Notes under the pieces: generated by a model | What the model was told of the DNA's origin: nothing | Database searches by the model: none | What the model saw: the letters and a program-made list of their open reading frames with translations, nothing else | Assembly (NCBI GenBank): GCA_014377675.1 | Contig: JACMPD010000059.1 | Span: forward strand, 1-33,886 | DNA length: 33,886 nt | DNA from: Taibaiella sp. | GTDB lineage: Bacteria > Bacteroidota > Bacteroidia > Chitinophagales > Chitinophagaceae | Reading direction: 5' to 3' | Part shown: piece after piece, positions 19,695 to 29,713 of the stretch | Layout: every line of letters starts with the position of its first letter | Position numbering within the stretch: position 1 is the stretch's first letter | Position numbers and translations under genes: made by a program

Positions 19695-19987
19695 TAGTCA
19701 TTATTACAGGCCTTATTTTAATTGCATGTGTGGTATTAGGATTTTTTATCCTTGTTCAGAACCCAAAAGGCGGCGGACTTTCGGGTTCGTTCGGCAGCAT
19801 GAGTACCCAGGTAATGGGCGTTAAGCAATCTGGCGATATTATGGAAAAAGGAACCTGGGTTTTGATTTCTGCGATAGCTACTCTTTGTATTGTATCCGTT
19901 ATGTTTATGACCAAGGCACAGGTGGTTGATGATGGCAGCTCTAAAGCGGCACAATCAAAATCAGCACCTGCTAAAAAAACAAAATAA
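19691..19987 (+). CDS. secG: Preprotein translocase subunit SecG
   Basis: VQNPKGGGLSGSFGS...QVMGVKQSGDIMEKGTW; ATGA overlap with preceding ORF. Confidence 0.95.
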   Translation: MIVIITGLILIACVVLGFFILVQNPKGGGLSGSFGSMSTQVMGVKQSGDIMEKGTWVLISAIATLCIVSVMFMTKAQVVDDGSSKAAQSKSAPAKKTK

Positions 19988-20006
19988 TCAATAATACAAT
20001 TTTTAT

Positions 20007-20037
20007 ATAACTGGCGGTGTTTTACATTGCCAGTTAT
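20007..20037 (+). terminator. Terminator after secG
   Basis: ATAACTGGC ... GCCAGTTAT stem followed by a T tract. Confidence 0.7.
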
Positions 20038-20149
20038 TTTTGTATTTAAACCATTGGTTAAAAAAACACATGGCGATAATATTTTTTTGAATAATAGCAA
20101 CAATTGCCGGTTATAACTTCATACGCTATAATTTTTCAAGTCAAACGAT

Positions 20150-20157
20150 TATATTTG
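20150..20157 (+). promoter_or_regulatory. Bacteroidota -7 promoter element (TATATTTG)
   Basis: Matches TAnnTTTG upstream of hppA. Confidence 0.45.
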
Positions 20158-20191
20158 TGCGCAACATTTTTTTAACAATTTAAATTGAAAT

Positions 20192-22405
20192 ATGAGTCTG
20201 AGTCCTTACTTCTACCTCGTACCGGGATTTGGTGTCCTGGCGCTACTGTACACATTTATTAAAAGCGCCTGGGTTACCAAGCAGGATGCGGGCAATGAAA
20301 GGATGAAAGAAATTTCAACCTACATAGCCGAAGGCGCAATGGCCTTTCTTAAAGCGGAGTACAAAGTCCTCACTTACTTTGTAATAATAGCCGGAATATT
20401 GCTGGCTGTTATGGGCAACAGCAGCGTCAATTCAAGCTGGATGATTGCTCTTGCGTTTATTATCGGTGCATTCTTCAGTGCATTTGCGGGGTTCATTGGT
20501 ATGCGCATTGCTACTAAGGCGAATGTGCGTACGGCTCAGGCGGCGCGTACCAGCCTCAGTAAAGCACTTGCCGTATCATTCGGTGGTGGTTCGGTAATGG
20601 GTCTTGGAGTTGCAGGTCTTGCGGTTTTAGGGCTGGGAAGTTTGTTTATTGCACTCAAAATGATTTTTGCGCCTACAGCTGCTGTTGACAGCGCGGAAAT
20701 GGAGAAAGTGATAGAAGTATTGACCGGTTTCTCCCTCGGCGCAGAAAGCATTGCGCTTTTCGCCCGCGTGGGCGGCGGTATCTATACCAAGGCAGCTGAC
20801 GTTGGTGCTGACCTTGTAGGCAAAGTAGAGGCCGGAATACCTGAAGATGATCCGCGCAACCCTGCCACAATAGCAGATAACGTGGGTGACAATGTGGGTG
20901 ACGTAGCCGGGATGGGTGCTGATCTGTTTGGCTCTTATGTGGCTACTGTGCTCGCCACTATGGTGCTGGGCAGGGAAACAACTTCAGCCGGAGATGCTTT
21001 TAATGGCTTTGCTCCTATATTATTACCAATGCTTATTGCGGGTGTGGGTATAGTGCTCTCCATGATAGGTACATTGTTCGTTCGCATTTCTGATACTGCC
21101 GGTGTAAGCACCAGTGCAGTGCAGCGCGCACTAAATATGGGTAACTACGGCTCAATAGTGTTAACTGCTGTTGCGTGTTACTTCTTGGTCAACGGTATTT
21201 TACCTGAAACAATGACACTCCGCACCTTTGAGTTTAGCCGCAACGGTGTTTTCTACGCCATATTAGTTGGTCTGGCTGTAGGTACTTTAATGAGCATGAT
21301 TACTGAGTATTACACCGCAATGGGTAAACGCCCGGTATTAAGCATCATCCGCCAGTCTGCAACAGGCGGCGCCACCAATATTATTGGTGGGCTTGCTGTT
21401 GGTATGGAAAGTACTTTCCTGCCAATATTGGTACTGGCTGCCGGTATTTATGGTGCTCATGCCTGTGCTGGCCTCTATGGTGTGGCTATAGCCGCTGCGG
21501 GTATGATGGCTACAACCGCTATGCAACTGGCAATTGATGCCTTCGGGCCAATAGCAGATAATGCCGGCGGTATAGCTGAAATGAGCGAATTACCTCCTGA
21601 TGTTCGTGAAAAGACTGACGTGCTTGATGCAGTTGGTAATACTACCGCCGCTACCGGTAAGGGTTTCGCTATCGCTTCAGCTGCATTAACTTCGCTTGCA
21701 TTGTTTGCTGCTTATGTTGGCGTGGTTGAAAAAAATGGTTTTGCTTTAAATAACGCCATCAACATCTATCATGCTGATGTACTGGCGGGGCTGTTTGTGG
21801 GCGCCATGATACCATTTATCTTCTCTTCCCTGGCCATACGCGCCGTTGGTGAGGCTGCAATGGCTATGGTGGAAGAAGTCCGCCGCCAGTTCCGTGAGAT
21901 ACCGGGCATTATGGAAGGTACGGGCAAACCTGAATATGATAAGTGCGTGGCTATATCTACAGAAGCATCGCTGAAAAAAATGATGTTACCGGGCGCTATT
22001 GCTATTATTTCTCCGCTGTTGATTGGCTTCCTTTTAGGCCCTGAAGTATTGGGCGGTTTCCTGGCAGGCGCTACTGTTGCAGGTGTGTTGATGGGCATGT
22101 TCCAGAACAATGCAGGCGGTGCCTGGGACAATGCTAAAAAATCATTTGAGAAGGGTGTGGAAATAAACGGACAGATGTACTACAAGAAATCAGAACCACA
22201 TAAAGCCGCAGTTACCGGTGACACAGTTGGCGATCCTTTTAAAGATACTTCAGGCCCGTCAATGAACATCCTCATCAAATTGATGTCTATCGTTGCCCTC
22301 GTTATCGCACCAACCATTTCCATGTTGTGGGCAAAGAAACAAGGCCATGCAATGAATACCACCCCTGTAAAGACAGAACTTGTTGTTGCAGTCAGAAGTA
22401 AATAA
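20192..22405 (+). CDS. hppA: Membrane-bound ion-translocating pyrophosphatase
   Basis: [82 protein letters not shown]-terminal [23 protein letters not shown]. Confidence 0.98.
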   Translation: MSLSPYFYLVPGFGVLALLYTFIKSAWVTKQDAGNERMKEISTYIAEGAMAFLKAEYKVLTYFVIIAGILLAVMGNSSVNSSWMIALAFIIGAFFSAFAGFIGMRIATKANVRTAQAARTSLSKALAVSFGGGSVMGLGVAGLAVLGLGSLFIALKMIFAPTAAVDSAEMEKVIEVLTGFSLGAESIALFARVGGGIYTKAADVGADLVGKVEAGIPEDDPRNPATIADNVGDNVGDVAGMGADLFGSYVATVLATMVLGRETTSAGDAFNGFAPILLPMLIAGVGIVLSMIGTLFVRISDTAGVSTSAVQRALNMGNYGSIVLTAVACYFLVNGILPETMTLRTFEFSRNGVFYAILVGLAVGTLMSMITEYYTAMGKRPVLSIIRQSATGGATNIIGGLAVGMESTFLPILVLAAGIYGAHACAGLYGVAIAAAGMMATTAMQLAIDAFGPIADNAGGIAEMSELPPDVREKTDVLDAVGNTTAATGKGFAIASAALTSLALFAAYVGVVEKNGFALNNAINIYHADVLAGLFVGAMIPFIFSSLAIRAVGEAAMAMVEEVRRQFREIPGIMEGTGKPEYDKCVAISTEASLKKMMLPGAIAIISPLLIGFLLGPEVLGGFLAGATVAGVLMGMFQNNAGGAWDNAKKSFEKGVEINGQMYYKKSEPHKAAVTGDTVGDPFKDTSGPSMNILIKLMSIVALVIAPTISMLWAKKQGHAMNTTPVKTELVVAVRSK

Positions 22406-22425
22406 CTAATTAATAATATATTTTA

Positions 22426-22454
22426 AAAATCCGGAGGCTTGGCTTGCGGATTTT
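22426..22454. terminator. Terminator after hppA
   Basis: AAAATCCG ... CGGATTTT with T8 tract. Confidence 0.7.
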
Positions 22455-22486
22455 TTTTATGCAGTAATCGAAGGTTTTATTTACCG

Positions 22487-23278
22487 TTATTTTTGACTGC
22501 GCTTTAAATCTAATATCAGTGTTTTCAACTCCTGCAGGTCGGTTTCGGGCTGCGGCAATGTGCCTGTCTGATGCTTGTAATACTTCCATATCTCTATAAT
22601 ATCTTCACTATTTACTGTATAGGGGGCATAGCTTCGGTTCAATGATTTGAGCAGCACCTCATTATTACTTTGCACCGTCACCAGCTTAAACACAAAATCC
22701 TGTTCACCTTTCAGTATAACAATACATGGGCTATCCGGCTTCAGGCTTTTCCAGTCCTGAACGTATTGGGCTATTACTTCGCTGTTCTCTGGTATGGGCA
22801 GCATGGAATCACCTGTAGTTGGGAACATTCTGTATGTACCTGTTTTAGGCAGGTTAGGCAGGCTGAACTTTGGCAGGCCGGCAATATATTCGGGGTCATT
22901 ATATCCCGCCCTGTAACCGGCTTTGGCTTTTATTGGCACATATTCCGTATTTTCTTTATTATTCTTATCCACCGTAATGGCCAATACTCTTATGCCACTG
23001 CCTGTCATATACACATCATTACCCGCCATCAGTTCTTTTATTTTCAATTCCCCTAATTTGAGCAGATCTATTTTCAGCAGACTGTCCACACTTATTTTGA
23101 AGTATTGGGAGAACTTTATCATATCTATTGCTGACGGGTTCACGGTTTTCCCTGACTCCAAAGCCTGTAGTTTATTTCTTGACAAATCAAGCTCAACTGA
23201 GACCTCTTCCTGGCTCATTTTCTTCCGCTCACGAAGCAATCTGATGTTGCTGTGGAAAAAAAGTTTTGTCGGTATCAT
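22487..23278 (-). CDS. XRE-family HTH + S24 peptidase (LexA-like) transcriptional repressor
   Basis: N-terminal HTH (LRERKKMSQEEVSVELDLSRNKLQALESGKT), C-terminal S24-like MFPTTGDSMLPIPENSEVIAQYV ... GEQDFVFKLVTV; candidate Ala-Gly cleavage region AKAGYRAGYNDPEYIAGLP. Confidence 0.9.
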   Translation of the reverse strand: MIPTKLFFHSNIRLLRERKKMSQEEVSVELDLSRNKLQALESGKTVNPSAIDMIKFSQYFKISVDSLLKIDLLKLGELKIKELMAGNDVYMTGSGIRVLAITVDKNNKENTEYVPIKAKAGYRAGYNDPEYIAGLPKFSLPNLPKTGTYRMFPTTGDSMLPIPENSEVIAQYVQDWKSLKPDSPCIVILKGEQDFVFKLVTVQSNNEVLLKSLNRSYAPYTVNSEDIIEIWKYYKHQTGTLPQPETDLQELKTLILDLKRSQK

Positions 23279-23303
23279 TTTGTATTGTTATTATTGGAAA
23301 CAT

Positions 23304-23330
23304 AATGTTGTTGCCATTAGCAACAAAATT
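23304..23330. promoter_or_regulatory. Palindromic operator candidate for the LexA-like repressor
   Basis: AAT-G-TTGTTGC-CATTA-GCAACAA-A-ATT; 7-bp perfect arms plus 3 further matching bases each side, in the divergent intergenic region. Confidence 0.6.
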
Positions 23331-23347
23331 AAACAATTTCATTCAAA

Positions 23348-24076
23348 ATGCAACCGGCGAAACACAATATTATCCAACAATTGCAAAGGGAAATTCTTTC
23401 CTTGCAAAGGCATAAGGGTATACCCGGACAGCGGCTCCATACAGGGCTGGGAGATATTAACAAAGCCTTTCCTGATCAGACATTTCCGTTAGGTGCGGTA
23501 CATGAGTTCATCAGCACCAATAGAGAAAATGCGGCGGCTACAAACGGCTTTATGGCAGGGCTGGCAGGCCAGTTGATGCAGAAAGGCAAGCTTGCGGTAT
23601 GGATAAGCACCAAACGCACCCTTTTCCCCCCTGCGTTAAATATGTTTGGTATAGAACCGGAGCGGATAGTATTTGTAGACCTGTGGAAACAGAAGGAGGC
23701 ATTGTGGACCATTGAGGAGGCATTGAAATGCAATTCACTTTCGGTAGTAGTTGGTGAGCTGGGCGAGTTGAGTTTTACCGAATCGAGGCGGCTGCAGCTT
23801 GTGGTGGAGCAAAGCCGGGTAACCGGCTTTATACACCGCTACAACCCAAAAAGCGAAAACACAGTGGCGTGTGTTACCCGCTGGAAGATAACACAACTGG
23901 CCAGCGAAGTAAACGGAATACCGGGTGTAGGCTTTCCTAAATGGAATGTAGAACTACTGAAAGTAAGGAACGGCAAACCCGGCGCCTGGCAGATGGAATG
24001 GTCGGCAGGCAGCTTTAAACTGATTACCCCACAGTTATTCTCTATTGTTGAATCTTTTAAACGTAAAGCAGGATAA
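23348..24076 (+). CDS. imuA: ImuA-like RecA-fold protein of the translesion synthesis cassette
   Basis: LPLGAVHEFISTNRENAAATNGFMAGL...; RecA/SulA-like fold; adjacent to imuB and dnaE2. Confidence 0.88.
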   Translation: MQPAKHNIIQQLQREILSLQRHKGIPGQRLHTGLGDINKAFPDQTFPLGAVHEFISTNRENAAATNGFMAGLAGQLMQKGKLAVWISTKRTLFPPALNMFGIEPERIVFVDLWKQKEALWTIEEALKCNSLSVVVGELGELSFTESRRLQLVVEQSRVTGFIHRYNPKSENTVACVTRWKITQLASEVNGIPGVGFPKWNVELLKVRNGKPGAWQMEWSAGSFKLITPQLFSIVESFKRKAG

Positions 24077-24077
24077 T

Positions 24078-25577
24078 ATGGGCAGACGATTTATTGCTAT
24101 ATGGTTCCGGCATCTGACCACAGACCGCATGGTGCGCAGCCAGCCGGAACTGAAGGACATTCCTTTCGTGCTATCTGCACCTGAGCATGGCAGGATGGTT
24201 ATAAAAGCCGCCAACACAGCCGCGCAGGAAAAGGGCATCAATGTAAACATGCTTGTTGCAGATTGCAGGGCTATATACCCCACCCTGCAGGTATTTGACA
24301 ATAAACCGGGACAGGCTGAAAAGTTGCTGAATGCCCTCGCAGAGTGGTGCCTGCGCTATACCCCTGTTGTGGCTGTTGATCTGCCTGATGGTCTTATACT
24401 GGATGTAAGCGGCTGTGCGCATCTGTGGGGCGGTGAACGGCCCTACCTGAAGGACATTATAACTAAACTACGGGGCTATGGGTATGATGTACGTGCCGCA
24501 ATTGCTGATACAATAGGCACTGCATGGGCGATATCCCGTTTCGGAAAGGTATCACCTATTGTTGAACCGTGCAGCCAGATGGAGGTGCTGTTGCCATTAT
24601 CACCCGCAGCTTTACGTCTTGAGCCTGCAACATTGGATCGGCTTAATAAACTGGGCTTGTATCACATCCGCAGTTTTATAAGTATGCCACGCAAGGCTCT
24701 CCGCAGGCGTTTTGGGCAAACGCTTCTTTCAAGGCTTGATCAGGCATTGGGGCAGGAGCAGGAAGTTCTAAAACCAATACAGCCTGCAGAACCCTACCAG
24801 GAGCGGTTACCAACCCTTGAACCGATACGGACGGCTACAGGTATTGAGATCGCATTGAAACAACTATTGGAAAATCTTTGTCTGCGGCTGGCAAAAGAAG
24901 GAAAGGGCTTAAGAAAATGTGTATTTAAATGCTACCGTATAGATGGCAATATTCAGCAGATAGAAATCGGCACCAGCCAGTCATCCCGTAACGTAAAACA
25001 TTTATTCAATTTGTTTGAACTAAAAATAGCAACCATAGCGCCTGCGCTCGGCATTGAAGTATTCACTATAGAAGCGCCTGTTGTAGAAGACATTTCAGTA
25101 ACACAAGATGCGTTATGGGATTTTACAGAGGGTGGTAATGGCACTGCGATAGCAGAACTGCTGGACAGAATAGCAAGTAAATTAGGTGTAGGAACCATTC
25201 ACCGCTATCTGCCGGATGAACATTATTGGCCGGAACGGTCTATGAAGGTGGCCGCATCCCTCGCTGAAAAACCAGAAACAGCCTGGAGAACAAATATGCC
25301 AAGACCGATACACTTGCTGCCGCAGCCCGAACTTATTGATGTAACCGTTCCCATGCCCGATTACCCGCCTCTGCTTTTCCACTACAAAGGCGTATTACAC
25401 AACGTGAAGAAAGCTGACGGCCCTGAAAGGATAGAACAGGAATGGTGGCTGGAGCAGGGGCTGTACAGGGACTACTATTGCATAGAAGATGAGCAAGGCG
25501 CAAGGTATTGGTTGTTCAGGCTGGGAAGTTACGATAGCGGGGAGCCAAAATGGTTCATCCACGGATTTTTCGCATAA
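24078..25577 (+). CDS. imuB: ImuB-like Y-family polymerase homologue
   Basis: MGRRFIAIWFRHLTTDRM..., DLPDGLILDVSGCAHLWGGE, RFGQTLLSRLDQALGQ; ATG at 24078 preferred over the track start 24045. Confidence 0.92.
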   Translation: MGRRFIAIWFRHLTTDRMVRSQPELKDIPFVLSAPEHGRMVIKAANTAAQEKGINVNMLVADCRAIYPTLQVFDNKPGQAEKLLNALAEWCLRYTPVVAVDLPDGLILDVSGCAHLWGGERPYLKDIITKLRGYGYDVRAAIADTIGTAWAISRFGKVSPIVEPCSQMEVLLPLSPAALRLEPATLDRLNKLGLYHIRSFISMPRKALRRRFGQTLLSRLDQALGQEQEVLKPIQPAEPYQERLPTLEPIRTATGIEIALKQLLENLCLRLAKEGKGLRKCVFKCYRIDGNIQQIEIGTSQSSRNVKHLFNLFELKIATIAPALGIEVFTIEAPVVEDISVTQDALWDFTEGGNGTAIAELLDRIASKLGVGTIHRYLPDEHYWPERSMKVAASLAEKPETAWRTNMPRPIHLLPQPELIDVTVPMPDYPPLLFHYKGVLHNVKKADGPERIEQEWWLEQGLYRDYYCIEDEQGARYWLFRLGSYDSGEPKWFIHGFFA

Positions 25578-25592
25578 AAAAAAGGAACAGAT

Positions 25593-28500
25593 ATGAGTTA
25601 TACAGAATTGCAGATCACCACTAATTTCAGCTTTTTAAGAGGTGGTTCTCATCCCGAAGAGATGGTGGAACAGGCTATTGCGTTAGGATATAAAGAAATA
25701 GCTATAACAGACCGGAATACATTGGCAGGAATTGTACGTGCCTATTCAGCCGCAAAAGGAAAAGGCATACGTATTATTCCCGCATGCAGGCTGGACTTGC
25801 TGGATGGTGCAAGCCTGCTGGCCTACCCTACAGATAAGGAAGCATATGCACGGCTTTCCGGGCTGCTTACGGAGGGCAACCGGCGGGCAGAGAAAGGACA
25901 GTGCCACCTCCGCAAGGCTGATGTATTCCGGTATGCGAAAGGTATAAAGTTCGTTGTTATTGCACCTGCTTCGCTAAACATGGCCTTTGAATTTGAACCT
26001 GAATTTCTCGCAGAATTGCAGCAATACAAATTGGCATTGGGCAGTGATCTTTATCTGGGTGCAGTACGCTCTTACCAGGCATATGACAGCAAGATGCTTT
26101 ACAGACTTGCTGAAGTATCAGAAAAATTGAATATACCCCTGGTGGCCAGCAATGATGTACACTATCATAACCGGGAGAGAAGGGAACTACAGGATATACT
26201 TACCTGTATACGTGAAAAATGTACCATATACAATGCAGGTTTCCGTCTTTACCAGAATGCAGAACGGTACCTGAAGCCTATCAATGAAATGCAACGCCTG
26301 TTCCGGCAATATCCTGATGCTATTGCACGTACACAGGAAATAGCAAATGCCTGCAGGTTTTGCCTGAGTGAATTGAAATACGAATATCCCGAAGAAATAA
26401 CCAGTGAAGGGCGCACTCCCCATGAAGAACTTATCTACTTGACGTGGAAAGGCGCAAACGAACAATTCCCGGAAGGAATTCCGGAAAATATTAAAGCAAC
26501 AATTAATTATGAGCTGGAGTTTATGGAGCGTAAAAACTATGCTTCTTATTTCCTGACGGTATATGATTTCGTACAGTTTGCAAGAGGCAGGAATATTTTA
26601 TGCCAGGGGCGCGGGTCTGCCGCCAACTCTGTTGTCTGCTTTTGCCTGGGTATAACATCTGTCAACCCATCTAAATTCAAATTGCTCTTTGCCCGTTTCA
26701 TGTCTGATGCCCGTGATGAGCCGCCGGATATAGATGTTGACTTTGAGCATGAGCGGCGGGAAGAAGTAATACAGTATATCTACCAAAAGTATGGCAGAGA
26801 CCGCGCAGCTATTGTTGCCACGGTTACCCAGCTACACTATAAGGGAGCAGTACGCGATGTTGCCAAAGCAATGGGGCTGTCTGTTGATACTATCAACCGT
26901 CTGTCTAATTCTTCATGGGAGTTTACTACAGAGTGGTTTGATGGCAAGACCATTACCAGTGAAGGCTTTAATCCTGATGATCCGCACCTGATGAAGGTGC
27001 TGCGGCTTACACAGCAATACATAAGCTTCCCAAGGCAGTTAGGGCAGCATACAGGCGGCTTTGTAATAACACAAGGAAAACTTTCTGACCTGTGCCCGGT
27101 AATGAATGCCCGGATGGAAGACCGAACCTGCATTGAATGGAATAAAGATGATATAGAAGCATTGGGCTTTCTTAAAGTAGATGTGCTGGCATTGGGTATG
27201 CTTACTTGCATCAGAAAAGGATTTGACCTGGCAAAGCAGCATTATGGCCTCCACTTAACGCTGGCTAATGTACCGCAGGACGACCCTGCTGTTTATGATA
27301 TGATATGCAGGGCAGACACCGTAGGTGTTTTCCAGATTGAAAGCCGTGCGCAGATGTCTATGTTGCCACGCCTGAAACCAAGGGAGTTTTATGATCTTGT
27401 AATAGAAGTGGCCATTGTAAGGCCGGGGCCAATACAGGGAGATATGGTGCATCCATATTTAAGAAGGCGTGATGGAAAAGAAAAAATAGAATATCCAAAA
27501 CCGGAATTAGAAGCTATTTTAGGAAGAACAAAAGGTGTTCCTCTTTTCCAGGAGCAGGCAATGGAGATAGCTATTGTAGCCGCAGGATTTACTCCCGCAG
27601 AGGCAGATGGCCTGCGCAGGAGTATGGCAACTTTTAAGGCAAAAGGCAAGGTAAGTGACTGGCATAAAAAGCTCGTAAGCGGCATGATGGCCAGGGGCTA
27701 CGAAGAAGATTTTGCAAACAGGGTATTTAAGCAACTCGAAGGCTTTGGCAGCTATGGCTTCCCGGAAAGCCATGCCGCAAGTTTTGCGCTATTGGTATAT
27801 GTTTCATCATGGATCAAGTGCTTTTACCCTGATGTATTTGCAGCTGCGCTGCTCAATAGTATGCCCATGGGGTTTTACCAGCCGGCACAGATAGTTATTG
27901 ATGCACGCAAACATGGTGTAGAGATACTGCCGGTAGATATTAATTATTCTTTCTGGGATAATATACTTGACACAAGAAAAGGCAAGTATTGCCCCATCCG
28001 TTTAGGATTCAGGCAGGTTAAAGGATTGAGTGAAGAAGATATGACGGTACTTGTAACTGCGCGCACTACACATTTTTTAAACATCACTTCGTTAAGGGAT
28101 GCAGGAGTGCCAATAGGTGTGCTGGAAAGATTAGCCGATGCGGACGCCTTCAGGTCTATAGGTCTTGACAGGCGGCAGGCACTTTGGGAAGTAGCGGCGC
28201 TCAATGACCGGCCTACAGGCATGTTTACGGGCCAATCATCAGAAAGTGTTAAGGAGCAGGATGTACAACTTCCTGAAATGACATTATCTGAGCATGTGGT
28301 ACAGGATTATGGTACAATAGGGTTGTCATTAAAAGGCCATCCGGTAAGTTTTGTGAGAGATAAATTGTTCCGGTTGAGCATCTTGCCCACTAACGAACTT
28401 AATCTTTGGCCTGGCGGCACATTGGTAAAGGTGGCAGGACTTGTGCTGGTAAGGCAAAGACCCGGCACGGCAGCCGGCATCTGCTTTATTACAATTGAAG

Positions 28501-28823
28501 ATGAGACAGGTACGGCCAACCTGGTAGTTTTTAAAAAGCTGTTTGACCATTACCGTAAAGAGATATTACAATCACGGCTACTGATGGTAGAAGGCAAGCT
28601 GCAACGGGAAGGTGCGGTAACACACGTAGTAGTAAGCCGGTGTTTCAATATGTCAGGTTTATTGCAAAAGCTTACCGAATCCGAAGAACCAAGTACGGGA
28701 TTGCTGACTTTATCACGGGCAGATGAGAAAGGCGATGAAAATTATGCAACTAAAGATAAAAGGGTACAGGGTAATAACATAGTTCAGGGCGATATTTTTC
28801 ATGGAGGAAGGAATTTCAGGTAA
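25593..28823 (+). CDS. dnaE2: Error-prone DNA polymerase III alpha subunit (ImuC/DnaE2)
   Basis: ELQITTNFSFLRGGSHPEEMVEQAIALGYKEIAITDRNTLAGIVRAY; CQGRGSAANSVVCFCLGIT; PPDIDVDFEHERREEVIQYIYQKYGRDRAAIVATV; OB-fold near C-terminus. Confidence 0.97.
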   Translation: MSYTELQITTNFSFLRGGSHPEEMVEQAIALGYKEIAITDRNTLAGIVRAYSAAKGKGIRIIPACRLDLLDGASLLAYPTDKEAYARLSGLLTEGNRRAEKGQCHLRKADVFRYAKGIKFVVIAPASLNMAFEFEPEFLAELQQYKLALGSDLYLGAVRSYQAYDSKMLYRLAEVSEKLNIPLVASNDVHYHNRERRELQDILTCIREKCTIYNAGFRLYQNAERYLKPINEMQRLFRQYPDAIARTQEIANACRFCLSELKYEYPEEITSEGRTPHEELIYLTWKGANEQFPEGIPENIKATINYELEFMERKNYASYFLTVYDFVQFARGRNILCQGRGSAANSVVCFCLGITSVNPSKFKLLFARFMSDARDEPPDIDVDFEHERREEVIQYIYQKYGRDRAAIVATVTQLHYKGAVRDVAKAMGLSVDTINRLSNSSWEFTTEWFDGKTITSEGFNPDDPHLMKVLRLTQQYISFPRQLGQHTGGFVITQGKLSDLCPVMNARMEDRTCIEWNKDDIEALGFLKVDVLALGMLTCIRKGFDLAKQHYGLHLTLANVPQDDPAVYDMICRADTVGVFQIESRAQMSMLPRLKPREFYDLVIEVAIVRPGPIQGDMVHPYLRRRDGKEKIEYPKPELEAILGRTKGVPLFQEQAMEIAIVAAGFTPAEADGLRRSMATFKAKGKVSDWHKKLVSGMMARGYEEDFANRVFKQLEGFGSYGFPESHAASFALLVYVSSWIKCFYPDVFAAALLNSMPMGFYQPAQIVIDARKHGVEILPVDINYSFWDNILDTRKGKYCPIRLGFRQVKGLSEEDMTVLVTARTTHFLNITSLRDAGVPIGVLERLADADAFRSIGLDRRQALWEVAALNDRPTGMFTGQSSESVKEQDVQLPEMTLSEHVVQDYGTIGLSLKGHPVSFVRDKLFRLSILPTNELNLWPGGTLVKVAGLVLVRQRPGTAAGICFITIEDETGTANLVVFKKLFDHYRKEILQSRLLMVEGKLQREGAVTHVVVSRCFNMSGLLQKLTESEEPSTGLLTLSRADEKGDENYATKDKRVQGNNIVQGDIFHGGRNFR

Positions 28824-28860
28824 TGTGATAGCAGCCAGTTTGCCATCAGAATATGTAAAA

Positions 28861-29409
28861 TTAATATTCTAAACCACAACCAATTTTTTTTAGGTTAGTA
28901 AATGCCGAAATCCTTTTCAGCTTTAGCGGCCAGTTCGCTCCAGGCGCATGACCAAGGCAATGATCTTCTTCAAAATCGCCTTCATACCAATCAAGGAAGC
29001 CAAGCTTTCTATAAAAATTAATTGCCCTTAAGTTGTTAGAAAGAGGGTCTATAATAATTGCTGTAACGGCCGGCAGAGCAAAACACAGTTCAATAGCCTG
29101 GCGCATCATTTCAGTGCCGTATCCATTTGCCAGGTGGCTTTCTTCTCCTATCCAGATGTCGATAGCGCGGAGGTTGGGTTCAATATCGTCCCAATAGTGA
29201 GTAACTTCATTATGTGGATCAATGATTTGCATGACGCCAATGGGCTGCCCGTTCAATTCAGCAATGAGATGTTGCTGCCATTCATTATCATTATTAATTT
29301 CCTCTATCCAGTTATGTGTTTCATTAGGTGCGCAGGCTATAACATGAGCCTTGGTATCCCAATAATGCAGTAGCGGTGCGTCTTGTACAGTAGCCGGTCG
29401 AAGTTTAAT
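28861..29409 (-). CDS. GNAT-family N-acetyltransferase (AAC(6')-like), no canonical start codon
   Basis: Track ORF starts at a TTG (29256), but the same frame continues upstream through IKLRPATVQDAPLLHYWDTKAHVIACAPNETHNWIEEINNDNEWQQHLIAEL to a stop near 29453-29455 without ATG/GTG/TTG before the domain start. Confidence 0.65.
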   Translation of the reverse strand: MKLRPATVQDAPLLHYWDTKAHVIACAPNETHNWIEEINNDNEWQQHLIAELNGQPIGVMQIIDPHNEVTHYWDDIEPNLRAIDIWIGEESHLANGYGTEMMRQAIELCFALPAVTAIIIDPLSNNLRAINFYRKLGFLDWYEGDFEEDHCLGHAPGANWPLKLKRISAFTNLKKIGCGLEY

Positions 29410-29713
29410 ATTCCCTGAAGTAATAGGATAAAGATAGGGATAAGTGCAAAAAAATTAGCGATGCTAACAGGAATAAAATGCCCATGGTATGCGTGAAGTG
29501 CAAATAAAAAATACCTAATAAATATAAAATTTTTGGTGGGTTAACACCCTTCTTCGCGGCACTGCGGCGGACTGTAAGAGCCAGCTTTCGACCTTTTTTG
29601 CGGAGGATTTGCAAAAAATTCAGGCGTATGACAACCTCTGGTATTTCTCTATCAGTTCAGGAATATGGTTAGCATTATATACTATGTAATACCCAAACAA
29701 TGACTGTTTTTGA

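Noticed and set aside
22923-23492. 189-aa + strand ORF overlapping the S24 repressor
   Set aside because: Antisense to the clearly recognisable HTH-S24 gene and crosses the operator and the imuA start.
29405-29614. 69-aa - strand ORF between the GNAT and the orphan gene
   Set aside because: Basic then hydrophobic, no signal peptide logic or recognisable domain; likely chance ORF in non-coding DNA.
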